A stretch of DNA of 64,000 bases from Malaya genurostris (GCF_030247185.1 NC_080571.1:144752091-144816090), one strand, 5' to 3'. Counted from the stretch's first letter, positions 1 to 11,365 are shown. Numbers and translations are program-made. Notes: generated by a model from the letters alone, not told the origin.

Positions 1-715
1 GAAATCAACTTGTAGAAAAATGTAAAATTGTAAGAGATTTAGGCGTAATCTTAGACTCCAAACTCACTTTTGTGGAACACTACAATACCATCATCAATAA
101 AGCTAATAGCATGCTGGGCTTTATTAAACGCTTCAGTCATAACTTTCAGGACCCATACACAATTAAATTATTATACACTACATATGTCAGACCTATTTCA
201 GAATATTGCAGCCTAGTATGGAATCCATACAATATTATTCACGAAGAACTCATCGAATCTATTCAAAAACAATTTCTTTTATATGCACTTCGTAAATTAA
301 ACTGGACAGCATTTCCTCTACCATCATATGAAGCACGCTGCATGCTCATCAATATACAAACACTTAAAGAACGCCGCGACTTTGCAATGCTTTATTTTAT
401 CAGCGACATTATTTCTCAACGCATTCAATCAGCTCCATTATTATCGCAATTAAATTTTTATATACCTAGCCGTCAACTACGTTCCAGGAAATTATTTTTA
501 GAAAAACAAGCTAGAACAAATTATGCAAAATACAGTCCAGTCAATCGAATAATGCGCCATTACAATCAATACTGCGAACATTTTGACCTTACTATGTCGA
601 AAAATCAAATCAAATCTCAGCTTTGTCGTAGAATAATGCGTAGTATGTAAGTGAACATTGTAAACAATTTATATGTAGTCTACATTTGCTTGACGAAATA
701 AATAAATATATAAAT
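1..715 (+). pseudogene. LINE 3' fragment (reverse transcriptase C-terminus)
   Basis: An open frame (72-650, 192 aa, still open upstream) matches the region after the palm domain of Jockey/CR1-like LINE reverse transcriptases: a 'YVRPISEYCSLVWNP' block near residues 40-54, followed by the helical thumb region. The catalytic palm and endonuclease lie outside the window. The 3' end is a (TAAA)n-like tail at about 688-715, as expected for a LINE. The clade is uncertain. It abuts the next LINE directly, so one may have inserted into the other. Confidence 0.75.
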
Positions 716-1905
<1,190 letters not shown>

Positions 1906-2317
1906 TAAGAAAAAAAATTAAAAAGGTGGGTGGGTAATGTCAGAGACATAACTGGATGTCGTGAATACGAAAAAACTGATACGCTCCCATCACTTTTCCG
2001 AATATCAGTTAGTTGATTGATTGTATGAATTGTGCAAGCTTTCCTCTTTTTCACTAATAGAGTTTGAAGCGATGCACCTACATTAAAATACAGATTAGTT
2101 ACATCAAACAGCTACTATTCTACAACTATATATTCCAAACTTGAAACAATTCTTTTATAATTTGCTAATATAGCAGGCTAGGTACGACAAATTTGTAGTT
2201 TATTTTTATTGATGCTACAAAGTTCGAAGATATCTGATTCTTCTCGAAATTTCAGTACGAGACAATTGCAATGGGCTGGTCTGAAATGTATCGACGATCT
2301 TCGGTATGCAAGAGTTA

Positions 2318-2328
2318 TTCTAATAATA

Positions 2329-2371
<43 letters not shown>

Positions 2372-2411
2372 TAATAATAATAAGCATAATAATAATAATA
2401 ATAATAATAAT
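2318..2411. repeat. (AAT)n microsatellite
   Basis: Imperfect trinucleotide AAT tract between blocks D and E. The corresponding tract in the inverted copy is the insertion site of the 1.9-kb element at 33182. Confidence 0.95.
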
Positions 2412-2439
2412 AAAAGAGATTAACCTGTTTATATGGCAA

Positions 2440-2560
2440 CCCTGCTTCGCATGGCATATTTTTACACGGTCCCATACTAGTATAAAAATGTGTTCAACAT
2501 TCGCTTTCGCATTGCCGTTCGTAATTGAATGTGTTAGTGACGGTACAAATCTGCTTTTCT
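2440..2560 (+). promoter_or_regulatory. Promoter-like repeat unit (first of a related set)
   Basis: Contains 'tactagtataaaaatgtg' followed by 'cgcattgccgttcgtaattg'. A TATA-like box followed by a GC-richer block suggests a core promoter. Closely related units lie at 3375-3500 and, inverted, at about 33020-33115; a partial one is near 3218. Promoter function is inference only. Confidence 0.35.
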
Positions 2561-2711
2561 ACCTGTTTACGGTGCCATCGTTCTGACGGTGTCTCGTACG
2601 TACAGAGTAGCTGCTTTAACTCAAATGACGCTATTTCTCACATCACATTTCAATTTATACTGGTAGCGGTGTACGGACCTCCCCTTCACAGAACGGGAAA
2701 CAGTGAGACGA

Positions 2712-2745
2712 TATAAAAGAGAGAGTTAGTAGAGCGGCAGTCAGT
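2712..2745 (+). promoter_or_regulatory. Histone H2A pseudogene core promoter
   Basis: TATA box TATAAAA at 2712-2718 and an insect initiator TCAGT at 2741-2745. The spacing of about 31 bases is canonical for RNA polymerase II. Placed 68 bases upstream of the H2A-like coding sequence, it indicates a copy made from DNA rather than from mRNA. Confidence 0.7.
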
Positions 2746-2812
2746 AATATTGAACTGGCTGTCTAACGGTTAACAGCTTCTTGTGGAACTTTCACGCGGA
2801 AACACGCACACA

Positions 2813-3836
<1,024 letters not shown>

Positions 3837-3862
3837 TTTTTCAATAGTATACTATTGAAAAA
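3837..3862. repeat. Perfect 26-bp palindrome
   Basis: TTTTTCAATAGTA followed immediately by its exact reverse complement. An imperfect copy lies at about 4681-4706 and a decayed one near 5305. The last two are within a duplicated 0.2-kb repeat. Confidence 0.85.
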
Positions 3863-4317
3863 CTTCAATGTTGTTGCAATACACGTTCAAGTTGAAAATT
3901 TTCGATTCTATTGGTAGTTAGATTATATAAATCCTTCTACAGATCACTGAGCTATGAGCTTCCAAAATACGAGAAAGGCAAACGCGCCATAGGAATTATC
4001 CTCTTTGACACTCGTTTGTACCAAACATTTAAGAAAAGTAATTTTGAACTATTTAAGATTATGTCACACAACTGAAAATTTTATCATAAAATTGTGATCA
4101 TATTTCCGATGGCATGTTGCAAGAATTATGTTGATTCATTAGATACAACAGAAGATATTCACGATCAAAAACTTATCACTCTCTCAGAGGGTAAATTTTG
4201 AAAAGGCGCCCCATAGTAAAGTAAGTCGTATTCACGACAAAAAACATAATATATTTCGAATTCAGTCACAACGGTTCCTATTTAATAAAATACATTACTA
4301 CTAGTTTCCTTAACTAG

Positions 4318-4490
4318 CTAGCTTTTACCCCCAAATTTATGCTAGGTGCACATAACCATTTATAATTAAGTTTACGTTTCGTCTTCGACTCATCAGTGTG
4401 TCAGCAGATTATGCTGACGCAAACCCCCGGATCAACATAATCCGCTGAGCAGACGTAAAGTTAATGCTATTTGCAAGACACTTTTGGCAT
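4318..4490 (-). mobile_element. Retrozyme-like unit, partial (minus strand)
   Basis: Begins at 'tttacccccaaatttatgc' and runs through a hammerhead motif to 'aatgctatttgcaagacac'. The same order occurs in the units at 6625-7515. It lacks the 'acttcttgtgtaat' portion, so it is a truncated monomer standing alone about 2.3 kb from the main array. Confidence 0.8.
4371..4459 (-). ncRNA. Hammerhead ribozyme motif A
   Basis: On the minus strand: TTTACGTC, a stem-I hairpin, then CTGATGA-GTC-GAA-GAC-GAAA and ACGTAAA. Stem III pairs TTTACGT with ACGTAAA; the cleavage triplet is GUC. All core residues (C3, G5, A6, G8, A9, G12, A13, A14) are present. Stem I carries a C-to-A change next to the core ('gacacactgatga'), which costs one pair. 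Confidence 0.85.
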
Positions 4491-4705
4491 TAAAAATGCC
4501 TTACTCTTCACTATACGGGGCCGGGTGTCAATTAAAAGTTTCAAAAATAGTCGCGTAACCTTTTTGTGTCATAATTTTGAACGTTAATAACTCGGTCATT
4601 TGTTGATGGATTGTTATAATTTAACAACCAATCGATTCGGAAACTTTTAACTTAAACATGTATGACGACGTCGTTTCAGTATTTCAATAGCATACTATTG
4701 AAAAA
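4491..4705 (+). repeat. 0.2-kb direct repeat, copy 1
   Basis: Starts at 'ggcattaaaaatgccttac' and ends at the imperfect palindrome near 4700. The second copy is at 5122-5335. Shared internal marker: 'caaccaatcgattcggaaac'. No coding capacity. Confidence 0.8.
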
Positions 4706-4732
4706 ATGGTTGGAATCGACCTATGTTTTCAT

Positions 4733-4900
4733 CCACCAATCCCTGCTTTACAAAATGACGTCAACTTCTTGTTCGGCATAGGAGGCTTTGCGTCATGCAT
4801 AAAAAACACCGCATTGTTCTGCGTAGTATGAAGAGAAATCTATAAATATAGGCTGCACAATATTTCTTTGCCTAGTTGATGTTTGACTGTGAATGAAACA
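4733..4900 (+). promoter_or_regulatory. Possible core promoter
   Basis: A CCAAT at about 4736 and 'ctataaatataggctgc' at about 4839 resemble CCAAT and TATA boxes. No recognisable gene follows before 5122. Weak evidence. Confidence 0.2.
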
Positions 4901-5121
4901 AGTAGCTCGTCCAGTGAGCTGATGATTTAATTGTATATGCGTTCACTTGCTGGATTGTCGCTTTTGTATTATGCGTTGGTGAATCTTCCTGCTGTCTGCA
5001 CAACACCGCTTCGTGTTCGCTTGAATATCTTATATATCATCTAGCTATTGAAGAACCGAATCAGCGTGGTTATCGGTTCTTTTGAAACATCCCATGTATT
5101 TAGCAAATTGTTGGTCGATTT

Positions 5122-5335
5122 TGCCATTAAAAATGCCTTACACTTCGCTTGGGTGTCAAATTAAAACATGCAAAACTAATCGCGTAACATTTTTCTGCCA
5201 TAATTTTGAACGCTCATACCTCAGTCATTTGTTGATGGATTTATATAATTCAACAACCAATCGATTCGGAAACATTTAACTTAAACTTATGAGGAAACGT
5301 CATTTGAATATTTCAATTGCATTCCATTAAAAAAT
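5122..5335 (+). repeat. 0.2-kb direct repeat, copy 2
   Basis: Diverged copy of 4491-4705. Its palindrome is decayed ('ttcaattgcattccatta'). Confidence 0.8.
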
Positions 5336-5642
5336 TCATTTGAATTGAGTATTTTATTTTAGTTCTCTGGTAACTATCAGGCTAATTTAGTATTATCGGC
5401 AATAGATCTAATTCGGATCTAATTTGCAGTGCTTGTTCCTCGATGATTTGTTAATGGATTTTCCTCATTTAAATGATTCCAAAGCTTCAATATTGTAAGC
5501 TTAAAAATGTTTTAATTTGTCAACTGATCGGTTTGCATACTAAAATCTCCATTCCCAAACGAACAAAACGGTGGCGCGAAAATGGATTCAGTATAAAGTA
5601 GTGTTATTATGATAATCATAGAAACTTCTTCTTCATTATATG

Positions 5643-5805
5643 TGACTGAACAAGTTGTTGTCCCACCAGGTATTAAACGCTTCAAAAGATTCAAAATTAA
5701 ATTCTGAAACTTCTAAAAGCGGCCTCCTCGGTTTGGTAGTATAAATGAGTTCCACAGGCTCACATATACAGTACAATTAGATGCAATATCATAGAGTATC
5801 AAAGA
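5643..5805 (+). pseudogene. Jockey family J relic
   Basis: Matches the thumb-coding stretch of family J ('aagttgttgtcccaccagg', then 'aaacgcttcaaaagattc'; compare 1215-1370), with several substitutions and small indels. An isolated, old fragment without its own ends. Confidence 0.75.
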
Positions 5806-6620
5806 TAAACTAAAGGTAAGTTTACTTGCGATTTTACATGTATCGTTTGAATAGCAACCCTCGTAGAATTTGGTTAACCGCCAGTTTCAGTTCAACACGC
5901 GTTGTAACTATGACAATGTTCATTCATGTGTTAATAACATCAAGTTACAATATGAACAAAATTTCTGAATTTTGTTGCGTATCCATTTCGTATATTCTTA
6001 ATATGCCAAAGCGAAAATCAATGTAAGTAACTAAATATTTTATGCGGACTGTTTCACATTTCATGTTTCACGTATTGTCGCCATATTATTTACTGACACT
6101 TTCCGAAGATTATCGACGATTTTGAAGAAAGATTAATAAAATTACACTATTACTGAGCTTACTGGTACAACATTTTTCGTTAAAATAAATAAAATCTTCT
6201 CTTGGATCGATTAACTGTTTATAAAATTAATAAGTTTGTACGTTTCTCGAAGATTATTGTCATAAAGTTTCATTTGTTCAGGATTAAATCTTTAGGTTGT
6301 TTGTATCTAAAATTGAGCTTTCAAGTAACTTTGAATTCTAGTTAAAGGACGTTATTCAAAATCTTAACAATGTGAAAAATTGTGGAAAGGGATCAAAATT
6401 GAATATAATTAATTATCAAGAAAGAATCTAATTGTCAATTTTATCATTCGCCAACAATCTAAGCGCTTAAACTAGAGCAAGTTTGTAATTAGTCAATTGA
6501 AAAAGTTCTTAGTTTAGTGTATCATCATCTCTTTATTTTTGTATATATTATGAAGACCCTAGAAACGTTTCATTTTTAATGTTATTGTGCTCGGTCGTGT
6601 CTTGAATACAACCCCCTAAT
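5806..6620. other. AT-rich stretch without recognised features
   Basis: Only short frames up to 66 aa with no recognisable domain. I see no repeat shared with the rest of the window. Confidence 0.6.
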
Positions 6621-6624
6621 TTTT

Positions 6625-6971
6625 TTTTATTACACAAGAAGTGTAACGTCTAAACTGACGTCTCGAACGAAGCAAGTTTCGGTTTACTGGCCGTACAGAT
6701 TGTGATAATTTGAAGGGTAAAAAGCTTGCTTTTACCCCCAAATTTATGCTAGGTTTACATAACCATTTTAAATTGAGTTTACGTTTCGTCTTCGACTCAT
6801 CAGTGCGTCAGCAGATTATGCTGACGCAAACCCCCGGATCAACATAATCCGCTGAGCAGACGTAAAGTTAATGCTATTTGCAAGACACTTTTTTATTACA
6901 CAAGAAGTGTAACGTCTAAACTGACGTCTAGAACAAGTTTCGGCTTACTGGCCGTACAGATTGTTATAATT
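6625..6971 (-). mobile_element. Retrozyme-like array, minus-strand units
   Basis: One complete monomer (about 6625-6890) containing hammerhead B, followed by the first 80 or so bases of a second ('acacaagaagtgtaacgtc' to 'acagattgttataat'). Outside the ribozyme the unit has a fixed order: acacaagaagtgtaa block, 'ctggccgtacagattg', a 'cccccaaatttatgctagg' block, ribozyme, 'gctatttgcaagacac'. No ORF. The array switches strand at 6972. Confidence 0.85.
6778..6866 (-). ncRNA. Hammerhead ribozyme motif B
   Basis: Full consensus on the minus strand: TTTACGTC / stem I / CTGATGA / GTC-GAA-GAC / GAAA / ACGTAAA. Stem I pairs UGC-UCAGCGGAUUAUG with CAUAAUCUGCUGACGCA with a single bulged C and one G-U. 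Predicted cleavage follows the GUC complementary to 6859-6861. Confidence 0.9.
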
Positions 6972-7060
6972 TTTACGTCTGCTCAGAGGATTATGTTGAT
7001 CCGGGGGTTTGCGTCAGCATAATCTGCTGACGCACTGATGAGTCGAAGACGAAACGTAAA
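6972..7060 (+). ncRNA. Hammerhead ribozyme motif C
   Basis: TTTACGTC at 6972-6979, core CTGATGA about 7035-7041, stem II GTC-GAA-GAC, GAAA, closing ACGTAAA at 7054-7060. Stem I has one mismatch ('tcagagg' in place of 'tcagcgg'). Core intact. Confidence 0.9.
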
Positions 7061-7148
7061 ATTAATTTAAAATGGTTATGTGCACCTAGCATAAATTACA
7101 CGTTACACTTCTTATGTAATAAAAAAGTGTCTTGCAAATAGCATTAAC

Positions 7149-7237
7149 TTTACGTCTGCTCAGCGGATTATGTTGATCCGGGAGTTTGCGTCAGCATAAT
7201 CTGCTGACGCACTGATGAGTCGAAAACGAAACGTAAA
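7149..7237 (+). ncRNA. Hammerhead ribozyme motif D
   Basis: Same architecture. Stem II reads GTC-GAA-AAC, so its third pair is C-A and the 3-bp stem is weakened. Stem I is perfect apart from the usual bulge. Likely slower or inactive. Confidence 0.85.
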
Positions 7238-7414
7238 CTTAATTTAAAATGGTTATGTGCCCCTAGCATAAATTTGGGGGTAGAAGCAAGCTTTTTCCCC
7301 TTCAAATTATCACAATCTGTACAACCAGTAAGCCGAAACTTGTTTCGTTCGAGACGTCAGTTTAGACGTTACACTTCTTGTGTAATAAAAAAGTGTCTTG
7401 CAAATAGCATTAAC

Positions 7415-7503
7415 TTTACGTCTGCTCAGCGGATTATGTTGATCCGGAGGTTTGCGTCAGCATAATCTGCTGACGCACTGATGAGTCGAAGACGAAACGT
7501 AAA
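7415..7503 (+). ncRNA. Hammerhead ribozyme motif E
   Basis: Intact core and all three helices: stem III TTTACGT/ACGTAAA, stem I of 16 pairs with one bulge, stem II GTC-GAA-GAC. With D it brackets the only complete 266-bp plus-strand monomer. Best candidate for activity together with B. Confidence 0.92.
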
Positions 7504-7619
7504 CTTAATTCATAACGATTGCCCACGCTACAAATATCAGTTGATATCATTGGAATGCTTGGAATGAAAACTTTTTCTTCTCCTGCCATTCAAAATTGTG
7601 ACCTCGACAACATTTGCGA

Positions 7620-7860
7620 TTAACTTTTCATTTTGTACTTTGTGTGCTTGTTTCTGTAGTTTGTATGTTTGTTCCTGTACGTTCTATACCTGCTCCAGTA
7701 TTTTCTGTATTTGGTCCTGTAACTTCTGTACTTATATCTGTCCCGCATCTGCACATTTCTACACTCTCTGCAATTGTGCCAGTTGTTCCTGTATTTTCTT
7801 TATTATTTCCTGAACTTACCTTCTGTACTTGTTCCTTTTATTTCTGTACCTGTAGCTACC
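7620..7860 (+). repeat. Degenerate pyrimidine-rich minisatellite
   Basis: Loose repeats of a 15-18 base unit around 'ttcctgtactttctgt'. The overlapping frames are open only because of this composition and are Cys/Phe-rich artefacts. Confidence 0.55.
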
Positions 7861-8260
7861 CCGGTGAACTTCTCACAGCTCGAAAATTATCTTTGGATGG
7901 AAATTATATCGAATACTCTTAAGTCAGAATAATCGAACGACCCTCATGATTGCTCGCGATCAGTAAAGTAGAATGGTAGAATGTTCCGTAAAAATGAATC
8001 ATCTGACAATTGTTAATGTGAAACACATTTTTGTTTTCTATATAGCGGTGCATACTAGAAACTCAAGAAAAAAACTACAAGGATCAGCCCCTGGGGTTGT
8101 TCGAGCCATTGATGTGGAACAAGGCAATCAAAATTTCTAATGATCGATATTTTCAATTAATCGTCACACTTTTGAATCCGCAAAAGGAACGAGAGTCTGC
8201 TTAGATTGATCTTTATTAGGAACCAACACCGAACACGCGAACCCAGAATATAGACTCTAA

Positions 8261-8796
8261 GGGTGAAGCCAGAGTGGGAGCGACGCGATGCGACAAGCGA
8301 CGCGATGCGAATATCAAAGGATTGCACGGCGAAGCACGACCGAATTTCGTCCACTTTAAAAAAATAAACATGCATGCCACAGTAAACACGTAAACTATAC
8401 TAACCAGTAGTTCCTAATATTTCCGAAACTTCTTTCCAGCACTTGTTCACAAGAACCCGGTTCCGGTAATTACGAGATTGTTGATCCCAGAGCGCATTTC
8501 GTTCAAAAATAGCACCGATTAGCGCTTCAACATCAATCGATTTATTTTGTTCCGTCATGACACAAATCAATTCAACCTCTGTTCGCTCGTAAATCGCGTG
8601 AAAAACTGTGCACGTGGTGCTTGGTCGCTTGTCGCGCTGAAAATCGCTCGTCGCTACGCAACGCATCGTGTTTACTGTGGCATGCATGTATATTTTTCTA
8701 AAGTGGACGAAATTCGGTCGTGCTTCGCCGTACAATCCTTTGATATTCGCATCGCGTCGCTTGTCGCATCGCGTCGCTCCCACTCTGGCTTCACCC
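8261..8796 (-). mobile_element. PIF/Harbinger-type DNA transposon, internally deleted
   Basis: TIRs of about 130 bp (8261-8390 and 8667-8796) begin GGGTGAAGCC and contain a duplicated GCGACGCGATGCGA motif. The element is flanked by TAA on both sides (8258-8260, 8797-8799). The related repeat at 61520 keeps a single TAA at this site, so boundaries and the 3-bp duplication are directly shown. TWA target sites and an accompanying MADF/Myb-like gene are hallmarks of the PIF/Harbinger superfamily. The transposase gene is absent, so it depends on another copy. Confidence 0.88.
8401..8558 (-). CDS. MADF-domain protein, first exon (partial)
   Basis: From an ATG complementary to 8556-8558 the frame reads an acidic start, then a MADF signature: 'IDVEALIGAIFERNALWDQ' followed by 'YRNRVLVNKCWKEVSEILG'. 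MADF/SANT-like proteins of PIF/Harbinger elements bind DNA and bring the transposase into the nucleus. The domain is cut after about 45 of its usual 80-90 residues, where an ACTG/GTTAGT sequence could be a splice donor. A longer in-frame extension upstream reads through the TIR and probably is 5' UTR. The following exon is missing, so this is a remnant. Confidence 0.7.
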
Positions 8797-9369
8797 TAAG
8801 GCTATTCGCCACGCGGTGATGGATATCAGTTCTAAAATGACATACTGTTGTATAATTTAAAACTGTCAAAAATAAATCTCGAGCTTCACGATCTCAACGG
8901 AAAGATTTAAAATCTGTTCTATATAATTCTGTAAATGTATTGGTGTTGTGTCTATTCACTTCACTGTTTCAAATCAGAAACAAACAAACTAAATTAATGA
9001 TTTCGAAAACGATATGAATATTTTTACAGATTATAGTGAGCTGGAGTGCTTCTAAATGAAACTGTATTATTCAGTTCAAAACATTTAACACTTATATTGA
9101 TTATTTCTGAAATGTCATTCGACGCTTTGACATCTCGTCTTTCAGATTTCGTAACAGACGCTCACACAAAAAATATTAAAACAGTGTTCTATTTGTGTTT
9201 CAAATATTCATTAATTTAAAACAATTTCGTCGAGCAGTTTTAAATCTGTTTTAAATTTGTGCTCGAAAAATAGAACTAAATCTCAGTGTCGTGATTGACA
9301 AGTTTCAGTTGTAGATATAAAGTAGAACAGTCCATATGAAATAAAACAGCGTTGCGAACAACTTAATAG

Positions 9370-10315
9370 TCGTGATTTGTATTTGTTTTGTAGCCGACGA
9401 AATTACATCAATAGCCCAAATGTATGCAATTATGTGTTTGTACATGCTTGCGATACGGATATCGATATTTAAGCTTCTCTTTGCCAAGCTTGTGTTCAAG
9501 TTTTGTACGCGAGCAGTTATTTTTATAGCGTTTCTCTACCATTACTATCCTGCTGCGATTTTGGTTGAAGCGATAAACTTTATCTCATCATCAATCGAGT
9601 TCATCTTATATAGATTAGAAAATAATCTTATGCACTCAAAATTTACCCTGGGGTAGTTGTCATTTTCTCAGGCGAAACGACATAACATGGAATTTCATCC
9701 GATCTTGCATGACTAGGGATGTCGTAATATCGATCGATTAATCGAGTAATTAATAACCCAGATAATCGAATAAATTTCAATCGATTAGTTTCAAAATTAT
9801 ACTCGATTATTGAATAATCGAATAATTCGAAATTTCCGACATCCCTATGCATGACACAAGATCAGAGCATACCAGTTAAAGCTTCAAATCGTTTTATGGC
9901 ACTTTTTGTCTTGCTGTCTAGCAACAACCTACCTCTAGCATAGGACGCGTAGGACTGAAACGTTAGCTATAATGTTGCTTCTATTTATAGATTCGCGTGC
10001 TTCCAACAGCTTCGCTTTTAGATCGAATGACCAATCAGAGCGATGCTTTCCAATTGATGTATCGCTTACTCCTTCAAAACCGTCGACTATGGCAGGGAAA
10101 TCCGGTATGCCGGCGATTTTTTGCAGACGAAAAAGAACACAGCTAGCTATTCATCAACATTTCAATGATATACAATTAAAAATACATGGCTATGTACATC
10201 CAAATCAATACGTAGAAATATTTCCAATCAAATGGTGACATAATATAAATAATTGATACAAAATAGACTGAGCTGTAATTGTTCAAAACCTGACCACATT
10301 TCTGCGTGTATTTTT
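9370..10315 (+). repeat. Large inverted repeat, left arm
   Basis: Pairs with 10369-11168 across a 53-bp centre. Without the 135-bp MITE at 9714 the arm is about 811 bp. Both arms keep a roughly 94-codon frame starting 'MICICFVADEI', not recognised as any family and carrying many substitutions; probably not a gene. Marker: 'tatggcagggaaatccggta'. Confidence 0.88.
9714..9848. mobile_element. hAT-type MITE
   Basis: 135 bp with terminal TAGGGATGTCG / CGACATCCCTA and an 8-bp target duplication TGCATGAC (9706-9713 and 9849-9856). The right arm of the inverted repeat (about 10825-10838) has the single uninterrupted site. The internal sequence is built from AATCGATTA-like repeats. An 8-bp duplication is typical of hAT elements. 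Confidence 0.9.
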
Positions 10316-10368
10316 CTTGAGTTTCTAGTTTGCACCTCTATATAGAAAACAAAAATGTGTTCCACATT

Positions 10369-11168
10369 AATACACGTAGAAATGTGGTCAGGTTTTGAAC
10401 AATTACAGCTCAGTCAATTTTGTATCAATTATTAATATTATGTCACCATTTGATTAGAAATATTTCTACGTATTGATTTGAATGTTCATAGCCATGTATT
10501 TTTAATTTTATACCATTGAAATGTTGATGAATAGCTAGCAGTGTCCTATTTTGGCTGCAAAAAGTCTCCGGCATACCGGATTTCCCTGCCATAGTCGACG
10601 GTTTTGAAGGAGTAAGCGATATATCAAAGGGAAAGCAGCGCTTTGATTGGTCAATCGAAGCAAAAGCAAAGCTGTTGGAAGCACGCGAATCTACAAATAG
10701 AAGCGAAATTATAGCTAACGTTTCAGTCCTATGCGTAGCTTGCTAGAGGTAGGTTGTTACTAGACAGCAAGACAAAAAGTGCCATAAACGATTTGAAGCT
10801 TTTATTGGTATGCTCTGATCTTGTGTCATGCAAGATTGGATGAAATCCCATGTTATGTCGTTTCGTCTGAGAAATTGACAACTACCGCAGGGTAAATTTT
10901 GAGTGCATAAGACTAATTTCTAATTTATATAAAATGAACTCGATTGATAATGAGAAATATTTTATCACTTCAACCGAAATCGCAAAATGGTAGTAATGGT
11001 AGAGAAACGCTATAAAAATAACTGCTTGCATACAAAACATGAACACAAGCTTGGTGAAGAGAAGCTTAAATATCGATATCCATATCGCAAGCATGTACAA
11101 ACATTTAATTGTATATATTTGGGCTGTTGATGTAATTTCGTCGGCTACGAAACAAATACAAATCACGA
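10369..11168 (-). repeat. Large inverted repeat, right arm
   Basis: Reverse complement of 9370-10315 at roughly 85-90 percent by eye, lacking the MITE. The arm ends exactly where block A (inverted) follows, without block B, so B was lost on this side. Confidence 0.88.
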
Positions 11169-11170
11169 TA

Positions 11171-11365
11171 AATAGAGTCTATATTCTGGGTTCGCGTGTT
11201 CGGTGTTGATTCCTAATAAGGATCAATCTAAGCAGACTCTTGTGCATTTGCGGACTTAAAAGTGTGACGATTAATTGAAAATGTCAATCATTGGAAATTT
11301 TGGTTGCCTTGTTCCACATCAACGGCTCGAACAACCCCATGGGGCTGATCCTTGCAGTTTTTTTG
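11171..11365 (-). repeat. Dispersed repeat block A, inverted copy
   Basis: Matches the reverse complement of 8065-8257 ('tctatattctgggttcgcg' through 'ggggctgatccttg'). Confidence 0.85.

Larger units (their letters stand above)
1921..2640 (+). repeat. Dispersed repeat D-E, copy 1
   Basis: Two blocks, D (1921-2317) and E (2413-2640), joined by an (AAT)n tract. The same order occurs reverse-complemented at 32938-33165 (E) and 35106-35512 (D). D alone recurs at 14391-14572, 23607-23788 and 60447-60607, with a scrap near 39640. No coding capacity and no obvious terminal inverted repeat. D is marked by 'atgtcagagacataactgg'. Confidence 0.85.
6972..7515 (+). mobile_element. Retrozyme-like array, plus-strand units
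   Basis: Three hammerheads (C, D, E) in direct orientation. Predicted cleavage sites lie after 6979, 7156 and 7422, giving a shortened 177-bp unit and one full 266-bp monomer. The D-E monomer carries the complete non-ribozyme body in reverse order to the minus-strand units. Retrozymes are small non-autonomous retroelements that spread through circular RNAs released by their hammerheads. Here the tandem layout and monomer size fit, while a mobilising partner is not visible. Confidence 0.85.
8022..9300 (+). repeat. Dispersed repeat A-B, copy 1 (interrupted)
   Basis: Block A (8022-8260) and block B (8797-9300) are separated by the PIF/Harbinger insertion. An uninterrupted inverted copy runs at about 61143-61715 (B then A). 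Block A alone recurs inverted at 11171-11365, and its first 55 bp forms the centre of the inverted repeat at 10316-10368. Non-coding. Confidence 0.85.

Noticed and set aside
4371..4459. Reading the hammerhead regions as transcription terminators or miRNA precursors
   Set aside because: The invariant hammerhead core residues and GUC site in all copies explain the structure better than a plain hairpin does.
7598..7922. Cys-rich small proteins
   Set aside because: Follow from the pyrimidine-rich minisatellite; two overlapping frames look equally 'good', as expected for low complexity.
9372..9656. Paired 94-aa frames starting MICICFVADEI (also 10882-11166)
   Set aside because: Present in both arms of the inverted repeat but with frequent replacements, no recognisable family and no start context. 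More likely chance frames.
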